Shown piece by piece: positions 8,872 to 18,650 of a DNA stretch of 64,000 nucleotides (within the stretch, counting starts at the first letter, position 1; every line of letters starts with the position of its first letter). The position numbers and the translations under genes are program-made. This DNA comes from Acidobacteriota bacterium (lineage in GTDB: Bacteria; Acidobacteriota; Polarisedimenticolia; Gp22-AA2), in contig QHXX01000022.1 of assembly GCA_003223135.1 (NCBI GenBank), positions 1-64,000 on the forward strand. Reading direction: 5' to 3'. The notes beneath the pieces are model-generated. The model ran no database searches. It had not been told where the DNA came from and was given only the letters and a program-made list of their open reading frames with translations.

Positions 8872-10324
8872 CGACATCCTCTACAAGCCGGTCACGGAGC
8901 TTTCGAAGATGGTGCGCGCACGGCAGGTCTCGCCTGTCGAGCTGACGCGGGCGTACCTGTCGCGCATCGAGGCGCTCAACCCGGTGCTGTCGGCCTTCGC
9001 CACGATCACCGGGGACCTCGCCCTGGAGCAGGCGAGACAGGCGGAGCGCGAGATCGCCGCCGGAAGAAACCGCGGGCCGCTGCACGGCATCCCGTACGGG
9101 GCGAAGGATCTGGTCGCGACGAAAGGGATCAGGACCACCTGGGGGGCGAGGCCGTTCGCCGACCGGGTGATCGACGACGACGCGGCGATCATCCGGAAAC
9201 TTCGCGGGGCGGGCGCCGTCCTGCTCGGCAAGCTGGCGATGATCGAGCTGGCCGGGGGCTTAGGGTACTCGAAGGGTGAGTCCTCGCTCACCGGGGCCGC
9301 GCACAACCCCTGGGCCCTCGACCGCTGGACCTGCGGATCGTCGTCCGGGTCGGGGGCGGCCGTGGCCGCGGCTCTGGTCCCGTTCGCCATCGGATCGGAG
9401 ACCTGGGGATCGATCATCTGCCCGTCGTCGTTCTGCGGCGTGTCGGGTTTGCGCCCAACATTCGGACGCGTGTCGCGGCAGGGAGCGATGGCCCTGTCAT
9501 GGACGCTCGACAAGCTCGGCCCGATGGCGCGCTCGGCGCGCGACTGCGAGATCGTCTTCGATCACATTCAGGGCCACGATCCGGACGACCCGTATTCCTC
9601 CGACGAGAAGCCGGCGCCGGCCTCCGACCCCGGTTCCGTCAAGACGCTGAAGGTCGCGTACCTCAAGCTCGATTTCGACAAGCAGGGCGACAAGTCGGTG
9701 GAAAAGGCGTTCCTTTTGGCCCTCGAAGACCTTCGTCGGGCCGGCGTTCACCTGGAGGAGGCGAAGTTGCCGGACCTCCCCTTCGAGGCGGCCGCCTCCG
9801 TCGTCCTGACCGCCGAGGTGGCCACGGCCTTCGAGGATCTTCAGAGATCGGGGGGCGCCCGCGATCTGGTCAGCCCCGACGCGCCCCTGTCGTTCGTGGT
9901 GGCACGAGCGGTGACCGGACCCGACTTCGTCAAGGCGCAGCGCGTGCGCACGGTCTGCCAGAAGGCGATGGCCGACTTGTTCGCGCGGCACGACGTCCTC
10001 CTCTACCCGGGCGAGGGGTACACCGCCTTCCCGATCGACAAGGACTTCAACGACATCGCCTGGTCCGACCCGGTGGGCGCCGCCGGCAATCTGTGCGGCC
10101 TTCCGGCGTTCGCCGTGCCGTGCGGCTTCGGCGCCGACGAGCTGCCGGTCAGCCTGACGGCGATGACTTCCGCCTTCGAGGAAAACAAGGGAATCTCCCT
10201 GGCACGCTTCTTCCAGGGCATCACGTCCTGGCACCTCAAGCGGCCGCCCCTTCTGCCCGTGGGCGTGACGCCCCTCGCCGGAGCGACAGGGTGGGACGTG
10301 TCCCCGCGGGCATCAGTGCCCTGA
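8861..10324 (+). CDS. Amidase (amidase-signature family)
   Basis: CGSSSGSGAAVAAALVPFAIGSETWGSIICPSSFCGVSGLRPTFGRVS. Confidence 0.93.
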   Translation: MIADDILYKPVTELSKMVRARQVSPVELTRAYLSRIEALNPVLSAFATITGDLALEQARQAEREIAAGRNRGPLHGIPYGAKDLVATKGIRTTWGARPFADRVIDDDAAIIRKLRGAGAVLLGKLAMIELAGGLGYSKGESSLTGAAHNPWALDRWTCGSSSGSGAAVAAALVPFAIGSETWGSIICPSSFCGVSGLRPTFGRVSRQGAMALSWTLDKLGPMARSARDCEIVFDHIQGHDPDDPYSSDEKPAPASDPGSVKTLKVAYLKLDFDKQGDKSVEKAFLLALEDLRRAGVHLEEAKLPDLPFEAAASVVLTAEVATAFEDLQRSGGARDLVSPDAPLSFVVARAVTGPDFVKAQRVRTVCQKAMADLFARHDVLLYPGEGYTAFPIDKDFNDIAWSDPVGAAGNLCGLPAFAVPCGFGADELPVSLTAMTSAFEENKGISLARFFQGITSWHLKRPPLLPVGVTPLAGATGWDVSPRASVP

Positions 10325-10333
10325 GGCGGGTGG

Positions 10334-11071
10334 ATGGATCCCAAGGGCCGAGTGGCGCTCATCAGCGGCGGCGCACGAATCGGGCAGGAAGTGGCCGCCG
10401 CCCTGGCGCGGCGCGGCTGTCACATAGCACTCACCTACAACAGGTCCCGCAAGAGCGCCGAGGAGACGGCGGACCGCGTGCGCTCGTTCGGGGCGCGCTC
10501 CATGGTGGTGAAGGCCGACCTGTCGCGGGCGGCGGGGGCGGCCGCGGCGGTGCACGCCGTCCACGGGAGGCTCGGCGGCCCGGATATCGTCGTCTGCATG
10601 GCGTCGGTGTACGAGCGGGTGCCGTTCGAAAAGCTGGACGAGCGGTCATTCCGGATGAACCTGGACGTCGACCTGGCGAGCGCCTTTTACCTCGCCCGCG
10701 AGGCGGCCCCGCAATTGAAGAAAGGCGGCGCCGGGCGCATCGTCCTGTTCGCCGACTGGCTGCCGAGAAGCGGCCGGCCGCGCTACCGCGGCTTCCTGCC
10801 GTACTACATCGCCAAGGCCGCCGTCGTCGGCCTGACCGAGAGCCTGGCGCTGGAGCTGGCGCCCGAGATCCTGGTGAACGCCATCGCTCCCGGTCCGATC
10901 CTCAAGCCGCCCGGCATGAGCGCCAGGGCCGATCGGGCCGTGCGCCGGGTGACGCCGCTCGGGCGCTGGGGCGGCCCCGAAGAAATCGCGCGCGCCCTTC
11001 TCTTCCTGGTCGAAACCGAGTTCGTCACCGGAGAGTGCATCCGGGTCGACGGCGGGCGTCACCTGCACTAG
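10334..11071 (+). CDS. Short-chain dehydrogenase/reductase
   Basis: ALISGGARIGQEVA nucleotide-binding motif, YYIAKAAVVGLTESLALELAP active-site region, GECIRVDGGRHLH C-terminus. Confidence 0.92.
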   Translation: MDPKGRVALISGGARIGQEVAAALARRGCHIALTYNRSRKSAEETADRVRSFGARSMVVKADLSRAAGAAAAVHAVHGRLGGPDIVVCMASVYERVPFEKLDERSFRMNLDVDLASAFYLAREAAPQLKKGGAGRIVLFADWLPRSGRPRYRGFLPYYIAKAAVVGLTESLALELAPEILVNAIAPGPILKPPGMSARADRAVRRVTPLGRWGGPEEIARALLFLVETEFVTGECIRVDGGRHLH

Positions 11072-11144
11072 TCCGGGCCATGGCCCGGCCCGATTGGAAG
11101 AGGCTGTTGTAGTATTCGCGTCCCATCATGGAGGATTACGGACA

Positions 11145-11819
11145 ATGAACCAGCCACGCACCTCCTCGCTCAGGATCGACGCCGTCCGTCCATGGGCGCT
11201 TGCCCTGCTCTTCGCGGTGGGCCTGGCGCTCGCCGTGTCGCCGGCCGTCGCCGCGATCGAGAATTACCAGATCGACCCCGCCCACAGCGCCGTGGGGTTC
11301 TCCATCCGGCACCTGTTCAGCAAGGTGCCGGGGCGGTTCACCAGGTTCGAGGGGAAGATCGCCCTGGACAGAGAGGACTGGTCGAAGAGCTCGGTCCAGG
11401 TGAGCATCGACGCCGGGAGCGTCGACACCAATGAGCCGAAGCGCGACCAGCACCTGCGCAGCGACGCGTTCTTCGACGTCGCCAAGTTCCCGAAGATCAC
11501 GTTCCAGTCGACGGCCGTGAAGCAGGTCGCACCGAACAAGCTTCAGGTCACGGGAAGCTTGACGATCCGCGGCACCACCAAGCCGGTGGCGCTCGACGTC
11601 GATGTCCTGGGCTTCGGGCCGGGCTACGGCGGCGTCGTCCGCGCCGGATTCGAGGCGCACGCGAAGATCAACCGGCAGGACTTCGGCGTCGCCTGGAACG
11701 ACGTGATCGAGGGCGGTGGCGCCGTCCTGGGCGATGAAGTGGAGATCAACATCAACGTCGAGGCGGCGAAGGAGCAGCCGAAGCCGGCCGCCAGCCCGGC
11801 CCCCAAGAAGGGCAACTGA
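11145..11819 (+). CDS. YceI family periplasmic protein
   Basis: Signal peptide, then YQIDPAHSAVGFSIRHLFSKVPGRF and FPKITFQSTAV. Confidence 0.93.
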   Translation: MNQPRTSSLRIDAVRPWALALLFAVGLALAVSPAVAAIENYQIDPAHSAVGFSIRHLFSKVPGRFTRFEGKIALDREDWSKSSVQVSIDAGSVDTNEPKRDQHLRSDAFFDVAKFPKITFQSTAVKQVAPNKLQVTGSLTIRGTTKPVALDVDVLGFGPGYGGVVRAGFEAHAKINRQDFGVAWNDVIEGGGAVLGDEVEININVEAAKEQPKPAASPAPKKGN

Positions 11820-11931
11820 GGGGCCGGCTCGCCCCGCCCGCACCTGAATCGTACGGGACCACCGCGCCCGACGTGACGACTCCGGGCACGCCGGAAGCAG
11901 CGTTCTCCGGTCCCGCACGCCGCAACCCCGC

Positions 11932-12876
11932 TCAGCGGTCGATGGCGGGAGCGAGCCGCCTCCAGCCGCTTCCCTCGTGGTCGTAGTGGAAGATGCCGGG
12001 ATGGAGGATCTCCGCAAGGATCTCGAGCGACTCGACCAGGCGCGGTCCGGGGCGGTTGAAGAACAGGTGCCCGTCGGCGAGGAAGACCCGCCCGCCGCGC
12101 ACCGCCCGGAGACGCCCCCAGCCCGGCAGCTTCCGGAGAGCCTCCGCTTCCCGGGCGGTGCGTTCCAGGTCGAAGCCGCAGGGCAGGACGACGATCGTGT
12201 CCGGATCGGCGGCCGCGAGGCTGTCCCACGTCATCCCGGGTGAATGCCGTCCTGCCTCGCCGAACAGGTTGCGGCCCCCGGCCAGCGCTACGAGCTCGGG
12301 CATCCAGTTGCCCGCCGCCATCAGAGGATCGATCCACTCGACGCAGGCGACCATGGGGCGGCTGTCGATCCGGGCCGCGCGGGCCGCGATCGCCTCGACC
12401 CGCCCTTCCAGGTCCCGTCTCAACGCCCGGCCGCGTTCCGCGACCCCCAGCGCCTCCGAGACCCGCTCGATGTCCTTCCATACGTCCAGAAGATGCGCCG
12501 GCTGAAGGGCCAAAAGCGCCGGGCGCGAGCCGATCCACTCCCCGAGCGCCGTCTCGACGTCGCGCAGGCTCACGGCGCACACGTCGCACAGCGTCTGGGT
12601 GATCACCAGGTCGGGCCGGAGCTGCCGCAGCCGCGCGGCGTCGACGCGGTAGACCGAAAGAGCCTGCTCGAGGATCGCCCGGACCGAGACGTCGATGTCG
12701 CGACTCGGCCGCCCGGCGTCAAGGCGCGGCTCGGAGCAGGCGGGAAGATCGCGCACCGATTCGGGGACATCGCACTCGTGCGAGCGGCCCACGAGGCGAT
12801 CCTCGCAGCCGAGGGCGCAGACTATCTCGGTGCTGCTGGCGATGAGCGACACGACGCGCGTGGCTTCCCTGGACAC
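11932..12876 (-). CDS. Cobalamin ABC transporter substrate-binding protein (BtuF-like)
   Basis: RVVSLIASSTEIVCALGCEDRLVGRSHECDVP, LVITQTLCDVCAVS; located at the end of a riboswitch-led locus. Confidence 0.85.
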   Translation of the reverse strand: MSREATRVVSLIASSTEIVCALGCEDRLVGRSHECDVPESVRDLPACSEPRLDAGRPSRDIDVSVRAILEQALSVYRVDAARLRQLRPDLVITQTLCDVCAVSLRDVETALGEWIGSRPALLALQPAHLLDVWKDIERVSEALGVAERGRALRRDLEGRVEAIAARAARIDSRPMVACVEWIDPLMAAGNWMPELVALAGGRNLFGEAGRHSPGMTWDSLAAADPDTIVVLPCGFDLERTAREAEALRKLPGWGRLRAVRGGRVFLADGHLFFNRPGPRLVESLEILAEILHPGIFHYDHEGSGWRRLAPAIDR

Positions 12877-12928
12877 GTCCGGAGTCTACCTCGTCTCCGC
12901 GCCCCCGCCATGAAGACGCCTAGATTTG

Positions 12929-13680
12929 TCAGCGCGAAGAACTGGAATTCGGGCGGCGAACGACGCTCCAGGGCGACGGGAGGGGGCCGACGTACAGGAG
13001 GTCGTAGTCCACGACGGCGTGGATCGAGGGGAAGCCTTCGAAATAGCCCGCGATCCCGGCGGCGTCGAGCAGGAAGGTCGGATGGATCCGCGACAGGTCG
13101 ACGTTCACGGTCGCGTCGACGATACGCTCGAACCTGAGCGCCTGCAGGTGGTGGCTCACACGGACGTTCAGTCGGCGCGCCGCGGAGTCGTGGTGGACCT
13201 GCACCAGGAGCGGCATGTCGAGCGGCAGGGCGGTGGCGGCCGATGCGAAGGCGAAATTGAAGAAGGCGTTGCCGGCCACGTTGCCGCCGAACACGGAGGG
13301 GGTCACGAACGGGCCGCCGAAGACGGTGACATTCGGGAAGTAATCGAACTCGACCAGGTCGAAGCTGTCGGACGGGAACGAAGTGCGGTTGAGCCCGGTG
13401 GTGGCGCGGTTCCACAGGCCGAAGGCGATCTGCGAGAAGCCGTTCGGGTCCGCGAAGAAGCCCTCGGAGCGGATGGTCAGGATGGCGCCGAAGTCGAAGT
13501 CGGCGTCGGTGGAGAAAGACTGTCCGATGGGGGTCGAGAGCCGCGCAGTCGGGAGGGTGGTGTCGTACACGACCCGTAGCGTCCCTTCGCGATCGGCGGG
13601 GAAGTGGGACGGCTCCTCGGGCACAAACGTGAAGCGGGCGGCGACGTCTCCTTCGCCGAAGAAGGCGCCGGCAGGGCGGC
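12929..13680 (-). CDS. Hypothetical, possibly exported protein; 5' end missing or out of frame
   Basis: Coding-like frame TLRVVYDTTLPTARLSTPIGQSFSTDADFDFGAILT...; upstream reading GAFFGEGDVAARFTFVPEEP is in frame but has no start or signal sequence. Confidence 0.55.
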
Positions 13681-15045
13681 GACCGGTGCGCCGTTCTCCG
13701 CGTTGAAAATCAGGACGCGGGGCTCGAAGAAATTGCTGTCCGCGACCAGGAGATACCCGTCGCCGTCGAGCTCGATGGACGAGACCAGACCGGCGCTGTC
13801 GAAGATCGTGTCCCGCACCTCGCCGGTCGTAGGGTCGAACGACTTGACGAAGTTGTGGAACGAGGCGTCGGAGACGAGACAGTAGCCGCGCGTCGCCGAG
13901 TGGATCACGACACCGCTGACGTTTCCTCCGAGGACGTCATCGTCCACCAGGAGCCCGCGGGCGGCGCGGGTGACCGGGTCGATCGTTTCGATGCCGCCGC
14001 TCAGGACCGGCGCCGGCCGGTTGAAGCCGGGGAAGAGGCCGGCCAGCCCGACGTAGATGAGACCGGTCGCGGGCGCGTAAGACAGCGACTCGAAGGGATT
14101 CTGGCCGGAGAGGTCGATGACCTGGATCACCTGCCGGAGCACCGGATCGATGACCACGACCCGTCCGTTCATTAATTCGCTGAAGGAGGCGTCCGCGTCC
14201 TGCAGCGTGACGTAGATCAGGCCGTCGTGCAGAAGCGCCTGATCGGGCCGGGGATAACGGTCGCGGTTGCGGGCGTACGGCGTGAGGTCGATGCGATCCA
14301 CGATGTCGCCCGTCGCGAGGTCCATGACCGCGACGTCGCTGAACCCGGCGCCGTAGCGCGTGATGAATGCGGTGCCCGCGTCGCCGGCGGCCCCGGGCGG
14401 CGGGACAACGAGATCGAGAGGGTTCGACAGGTTGCCGGTCGAGTACTCGAAGAGCGTCTCGAACGGACCTTCCGGATTGAGCCCCTGCACGTTGTCGAAC
14501 GTGAATCGGTTCACAATGAACGGCCTTCCGTCCTCGACCCGCGCGATCGCGTCGCTGCTGATGATCTCGACGTCGTCCTCCACGCTGATCCGCGTGTCGT
14601 AGCGCACCGTGATGACGGAGACCTTGCCGATCGACCCCTGCAGGTCGGAGCCCGCGACGAGATACCGTCGCCGTTTCACCGCCACGAACGAGCCGTGTCC
14701 AGGGAATCCGAAGAGCGCCGCGGGCCCGGCCACCCGCCGGGCGCCATCCAGAGCCGTCCCTTCGAGATCGAGCAGGAGGCCGGCGTTTCCGACGCGGATC
14801 GGTCCGAAGAATCCGGTCGCCAGAGCGCCGCTGCCGTACGAGCCGCGCACTGCGATCTCCGGCGGCGCCTCGAACGCCTGCGGGACGCCGCCGGCGCTGA
14901 CCGAGAGGACGTGCGCCCGCGCCTCGAACGCCGGGTCGCCGTCGTCGAGCGATGCCTCGTCGAAGATCATCTCGAGGTCGAGATCGATGCCGCGATAGGT
15001 GAGTCCGGAGACGACGATCTCGGTGTCCGGGTAGGTCACCGACAT
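13660..15045 (-). CDS. YncE-like beta-propeller protein (BtuG-like candidate), both ends disrupted
   Basis: Repeated propeller-like blades (GDIVDRIDLTPY, GRVVVIDPVLRQVIQVIDLSGQNPFESLSY, GLIYVGLAGLFPG, GEVRDTIFDSAGLVSSIELDGDGYLLVADSNF); no signal peptide in frame. Confidence 0.65.
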
Positions 15046-17014
15046 TGACCTCGAAGGTCGCATCGAGGCCCTTGCGCAGACGCAGGCGGTAGCCGGCATC
15101 GTGCAGGTAGCGGGCGGGGAGCGCCTCGCTCGGGGTATTCGAAGGGTCGATGAAATTGCGCCCGACGTAGGTGAAGTCGTAGAACAGTCGGCCAGGGCCG
15201 GCCGCAAGTGTCGCGGAAGCGGTCATCTCGTTTTGCGGTCGTCCCGGCAGAAGACGCCCGTCCGTGGGCCGGCCGCTGACGTCGCGCGGCGCCTGGTGGG
15301 TGACGTTCAGGCTGCCGTTGAAGCGCTTTCCGATCCCGAGGGCAAGCGTCAGCTCGGCGCCGCGGATGCGCGCCCTGTCGAAATTTTGCGCCAGGACGGT
15401 GCTCTGCGAATTCGGGATGAACTGGATGAGGTCCTCCGCCAGGGTCTCGAACAGGGTGAATTCAACGCGCGCCGAGCGCAGGGCGCCCGCGGGCCGGGGG
15501 AGGGAGGCGGCGAGGCCCAGATCGAGGCTCCGCCCTCGCTCCGGCATGAGCGCGGGGTTTCCCTGCACAGACCCCTGGTTCCCGAACAGCTCGACGAAGT
15601 CCGGCAGGCGAGCGAAGCGGCCGAAGTTCCCCTTGACGGTGAGCGCCTCGGACGCCTTGAGTCGAAAGCCGATCTTGCCGGTGAGATAGCTGTCTTCTTC
15701 GTCCGGCAACACGACGCCTCCCGCCGAGCCCGGACGGAAGGTGCTGGCGTAGGCCTCGTGCCGCAGCGAGGGGTTGATGACGAGCCGGTCAGAGGCGAAG
15801 GAGATCTGATCCTCGAGCGTCACGACCGTGCCGTGGCGCATGGCCCGGCCGATGTCCGCGGGCCCGCGGATGGCGCGATCCTCGAGATCGGCGGTCTCGC
15901 GGCGCCGTGCCAGCAGAAACGAGATCGCCTGGCGGCCCGGGGCGGCGACGACGAGGCCGAACTCGGCTCCCAGCGTGTCGATCAGATTGACGGTGTCGAC
16001 CAGGCGGCCGGTGACGCTGGTCGGCCCTGTCGGGTCGTCGAACTCCTCGCGGTACCGCGTGTAGTCGGCGGCTACGCGCGCCAGGAGCCGCCCGCCGAGA
16101 ATCCCCGGCATCTCGAATTCGGGTCGCAGCAGCCAGCGGGTCGTCGCAAACCGCGCGTCGGGAGACTTGCAGCAGTCGAGGCCCGGAACGCCCCGGTCGC
16201 TCGCGAGCAGATCGGCGGCGAGCGCGAAGCGGCCGCGACGACCGCTCTTGAGCGTCGCCTGCCCCGACAGGTGCCCGCGGCGAAAATCGTTGTTCTCCCG
16301 GCGCAACGTGGCGTCGTCCCTCGGATCGTGAGGTGTGCCGTTATTGTCGAAGTGAAGGTAGGCGCCGTCGCCGCGGGCGCCGTCGAACCCGACCCGGTAG
16401 TCGCCGCGATCTCGCCGGCCGGCGATCGACGCGATCGCCTCCGTCGATCCGTACGACCCGGCCGAGGCCGAGCCGGTCGCCACCGGGGATCGGGACGCCC
16501 GGCGGGTGTGGATCAGGACCGCCCCTCCGATCGAGGCGGCCGGCAGCCCGGCCGGCGTGAAGCCGCGGTACACCTCGATCGACTCGACCTGTGCAAGCGG
16601 CAGGTCGGCCAGGTTCACCGCCCCGCCCAGAGCGCGATTGAGCGGCACGCCGTCGAGATAGACGACGACCTGCTCGGCGCTCGAGCCGCGGATCGAGACG
16701 GTGGCGTACTCCCCTCCCAGCCCCCGCACCTGGACCCCGACCATGTCACGCAGGAGCTCGGGGACCGACGTCACCTTGTCGGCGAAGTCTTCGGCGCGGA
16801 TCACGGTCGCGAAGGCGGTGGTGTCCAGCCCCGCCGCTTCGTCGGAGCTGCCGCGGACCTCGATCGTCTCGATCGGACCCTGCGCCGCGACCGGGGACGG
16901 AGCGGGTGCGGGAGTGGACGCGGGGGGAGCGGCGTCCTCGGCGCGGGCCGCGGCCGCCACGACCAGCACCTGGCCCGCGAGAAGCAGGGCCGCCCGCTGC
17001 GACCATCGGCTCAC
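15046..17014 (-). CDS. TonB-dependent outer-membrane receptor, BtuB-like; C-terminus disrupted
   Basis: Signal peptide, plug domain (IETIEVRGS, VSIRGSSAEQVVVYLDGVPLNRALGG, IEVYRGFTPAGLPAASIGGAVLIHTR), barrel strands up to GLDATFEVN. Confidence 0.88.
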
Positions 17015-18279
17015 AGGCAGTCGCCCGTCGCGGGGTGGCGGATATCGTGTGCCGTGGAGAAACCGTACCCCAGGCCGCTCCCGGGCGGGTTCTGGCGCAC
17101 CAGGTAGAAGAACGCCTGCCCCGCCGAAGGGAGGGATGCGTCGGCCAGACCGCGCGTGGTCAGGTCGGTCGAGTCGTTCTCGATGCAGGTGACGACTCCG
17201 AGATCGACGAGCCCGCCCATGGCATGGAGCGCCGAGACGCCGCCACGGATGACGTCGTAGGTGATCCCCGAGCCGAGGAAATTCCAGCGCACCACGGTCG
17301 GCGACGCCTCGGCGACCTCGAGATCCAGGACCGGGACGAAGAACGGAGCGGCGGACGCCCTGGCGGGATCGCGGCAGGACGCGGCCTCGATGCCATCGGG
17401 CACGCCGTCGCCGTCGCTGTCAGGGTCGGCGGGATTGGTGAGATAGAAGAAACGCTCGGCGTCGTCCGACAATCCGTCGCCGTCACTGTCGATCTCGGCG
17501 GGACCGAGGAGCGGCCGCGAATGGATCGCCACGACCGCGTCGAGGTCGAACCCCTCCGACGACCCCGGAATGCCGATCGGCAGGTTCGGATCGATCAGGC
17601 GCACGTAGCGCGCCCGGGTCAGCCCGACGGTGGCCAGGTCGAAGGCGTCGCCGCCGTGCCCGGACACGCCCCCGGGTGCCGCCGGGTCGAAGACCAGCGG
17701 GTCGTCCGGCACCGTCCAGTTGCCGGTGAAATTGGGCGTGATCCCGAACAGCCCGATGAGACGCCCCAACAGCGCCTTGTCGGTGCACAGCGACGTCACC
17801 TGCGCCAGGGCGGAGGCGTCGAACGGGAACCTCATGAAGGTCACGCCGTCCTCGCTGACCTCGACGATTCCCGGCTCGGCGAACACCGAGTACGGGTCGG
17901 CGTCGCTCGCGGGCACGCTGGTACAGAAGAACGGGTTCTCGAAGACGATCAGGTCCGGACCCGGCCCGTCGACGATCTCGTTGTCGGTGAACTCCAGTGT
18001 GATCGTCCCGCCATGGCCCACGGACATGACGGCCAGGGAGCCGGTCGTCGGCGTGGCGCTGCCGGGAGGTCCCAGGACGATCCCCGGCTGCCAGGTGTTG
18101 AACGCCGGCGGCGAGCTGACCGATCCCGGGACGAACGAGACGATCCGGTCGGGGAAGCAGTCGCTCGTCGTCTGGGCGCGCGCGGGCGACCCGCGCAGGG
18201 CGATGAACAGACAGACCAGAATGGCGGCGAATGACCGCCCGACGCGACGCCAGGTGACGGCGGGAGCGAAGCGATCCAT
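17011..18279 (-). CDS. Secreted surface protein with thrombospondin type 3-like Ca-binding repeats
   Basis: Signal peptide from ATG at 18279; GGTITLEFTDNEIVDGPGPDLIVFENPFF; DSDGDGLSDDAERFF...DPDSDGDGVPDGIE. Confidence 0.75.
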   Translation of the reverse strand: MDRFAPAVTWRRVGRSFAAILVCLFIALRGSPARAQTTSDCFPDRIVSFVPGSVSSPPAFNTWQPGIVLGPPGSATPTTGSLAVMSVGHGGTITLEFTDNEIVDGPGPDLIVFENPFFCTSVPASDADPYSVFAEPGIVEVSEDGVTFMRFPFDASALAQVTSLCTDKALLGRLIGLFGITPNFTGNWTVPDDPLVFDPAAPGGVSGHGGDAFDLATVGLTRARYVRLIDPNLPIGIPGSSEGFDLDAVVAIHSRPLLGPAEIDSDGDGLSDDAERFFYLTNPADPDSDGDGVPDGIEAASCRDPARASAAPFFVPVLDLEVAEASPTVVRWNFLGSGITYDVIRGGVSALHAMGGLVDLGVVTCIENDSTDLTTRGLADASLPSAGQAFFYLVRQNPPGSGLGYGFSTAHDIRHPATGDCL

Positions 18280-18335
18280 GGCGACCCCCCTCGAGGCAGA
18301 GCGTCCTCGCGACGGATCGCCGGGGGGAAACACAG

Positions 18336-18362
18336 AAAACCCCGGCCTCTTCCGGGCCGGGG
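18336..18362 (-). terminator. Intrinsic terminator between riboswitch and first ORF
   Basis: Minus strand CCCCGGCC-cggaaga-GGCCGGGG followed by TTTTCTGTGTTT; 8-bp perfect stem. Confidence 0.8.
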
Positions 18363-18418
18363 CGTCATCGGTGAGTTGCGCCGAGATCCCTCTCCCGCGA
18401 GAGGTCCGTCACGACATC

Positions 18419-18600
18419 ATCGCGGGCAGGTTTCCTGGCTCGCGGCTGTCTACTCGCCGGCCCTTCCCAGGAACCTCAGGCTCCCAGTGGGATTCTCCGG
18501 CTTTCGGTACCGCTCACAGTTGCGGGGCAGCGGGGGTTTCTCACCCCCTTCCCTTTTCAACCGCTCCGCCGCGACGGCGGAGCGATCGCCCACGATGCGA
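18419..18600 (-). promoter_or_regulatory. Cobalamin riboswitch
   Basis: Minus strand contains GAAAAGGGAAG, CTGCCCCGCAACTGTGAGCGG, GAAAGCC...CCACTGGG, CTGGGAAGGGCCGGCGAGTAGACAGCCGCGAGCCAGGAAACCTGCCCGCG; upstream stem CGCTCCGCCG/CGGCGGAGCG. Outer boundaries approximate. Confidence 0.93.
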
Positions 18601-18650
18601 AATGTCAAGGAACCGAAGCGGCCCTTATATACGCCGCCCGGGAATCGATG

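Noticed and set aside
15101-17107. 668-aa plus-strand ORF across the TonB receptor
   Set aside because: Antisense shadow of a well-supported minus-strand receptor; low-complexity Arg/Gly/Ala-rich translation
18280-18333. Upstream extension of the surface-protein ORF to 18333
   Set aside because: It would overlap the region immediately after the intrinsic terminator; ATG at 18279 gives a normal signal peptide
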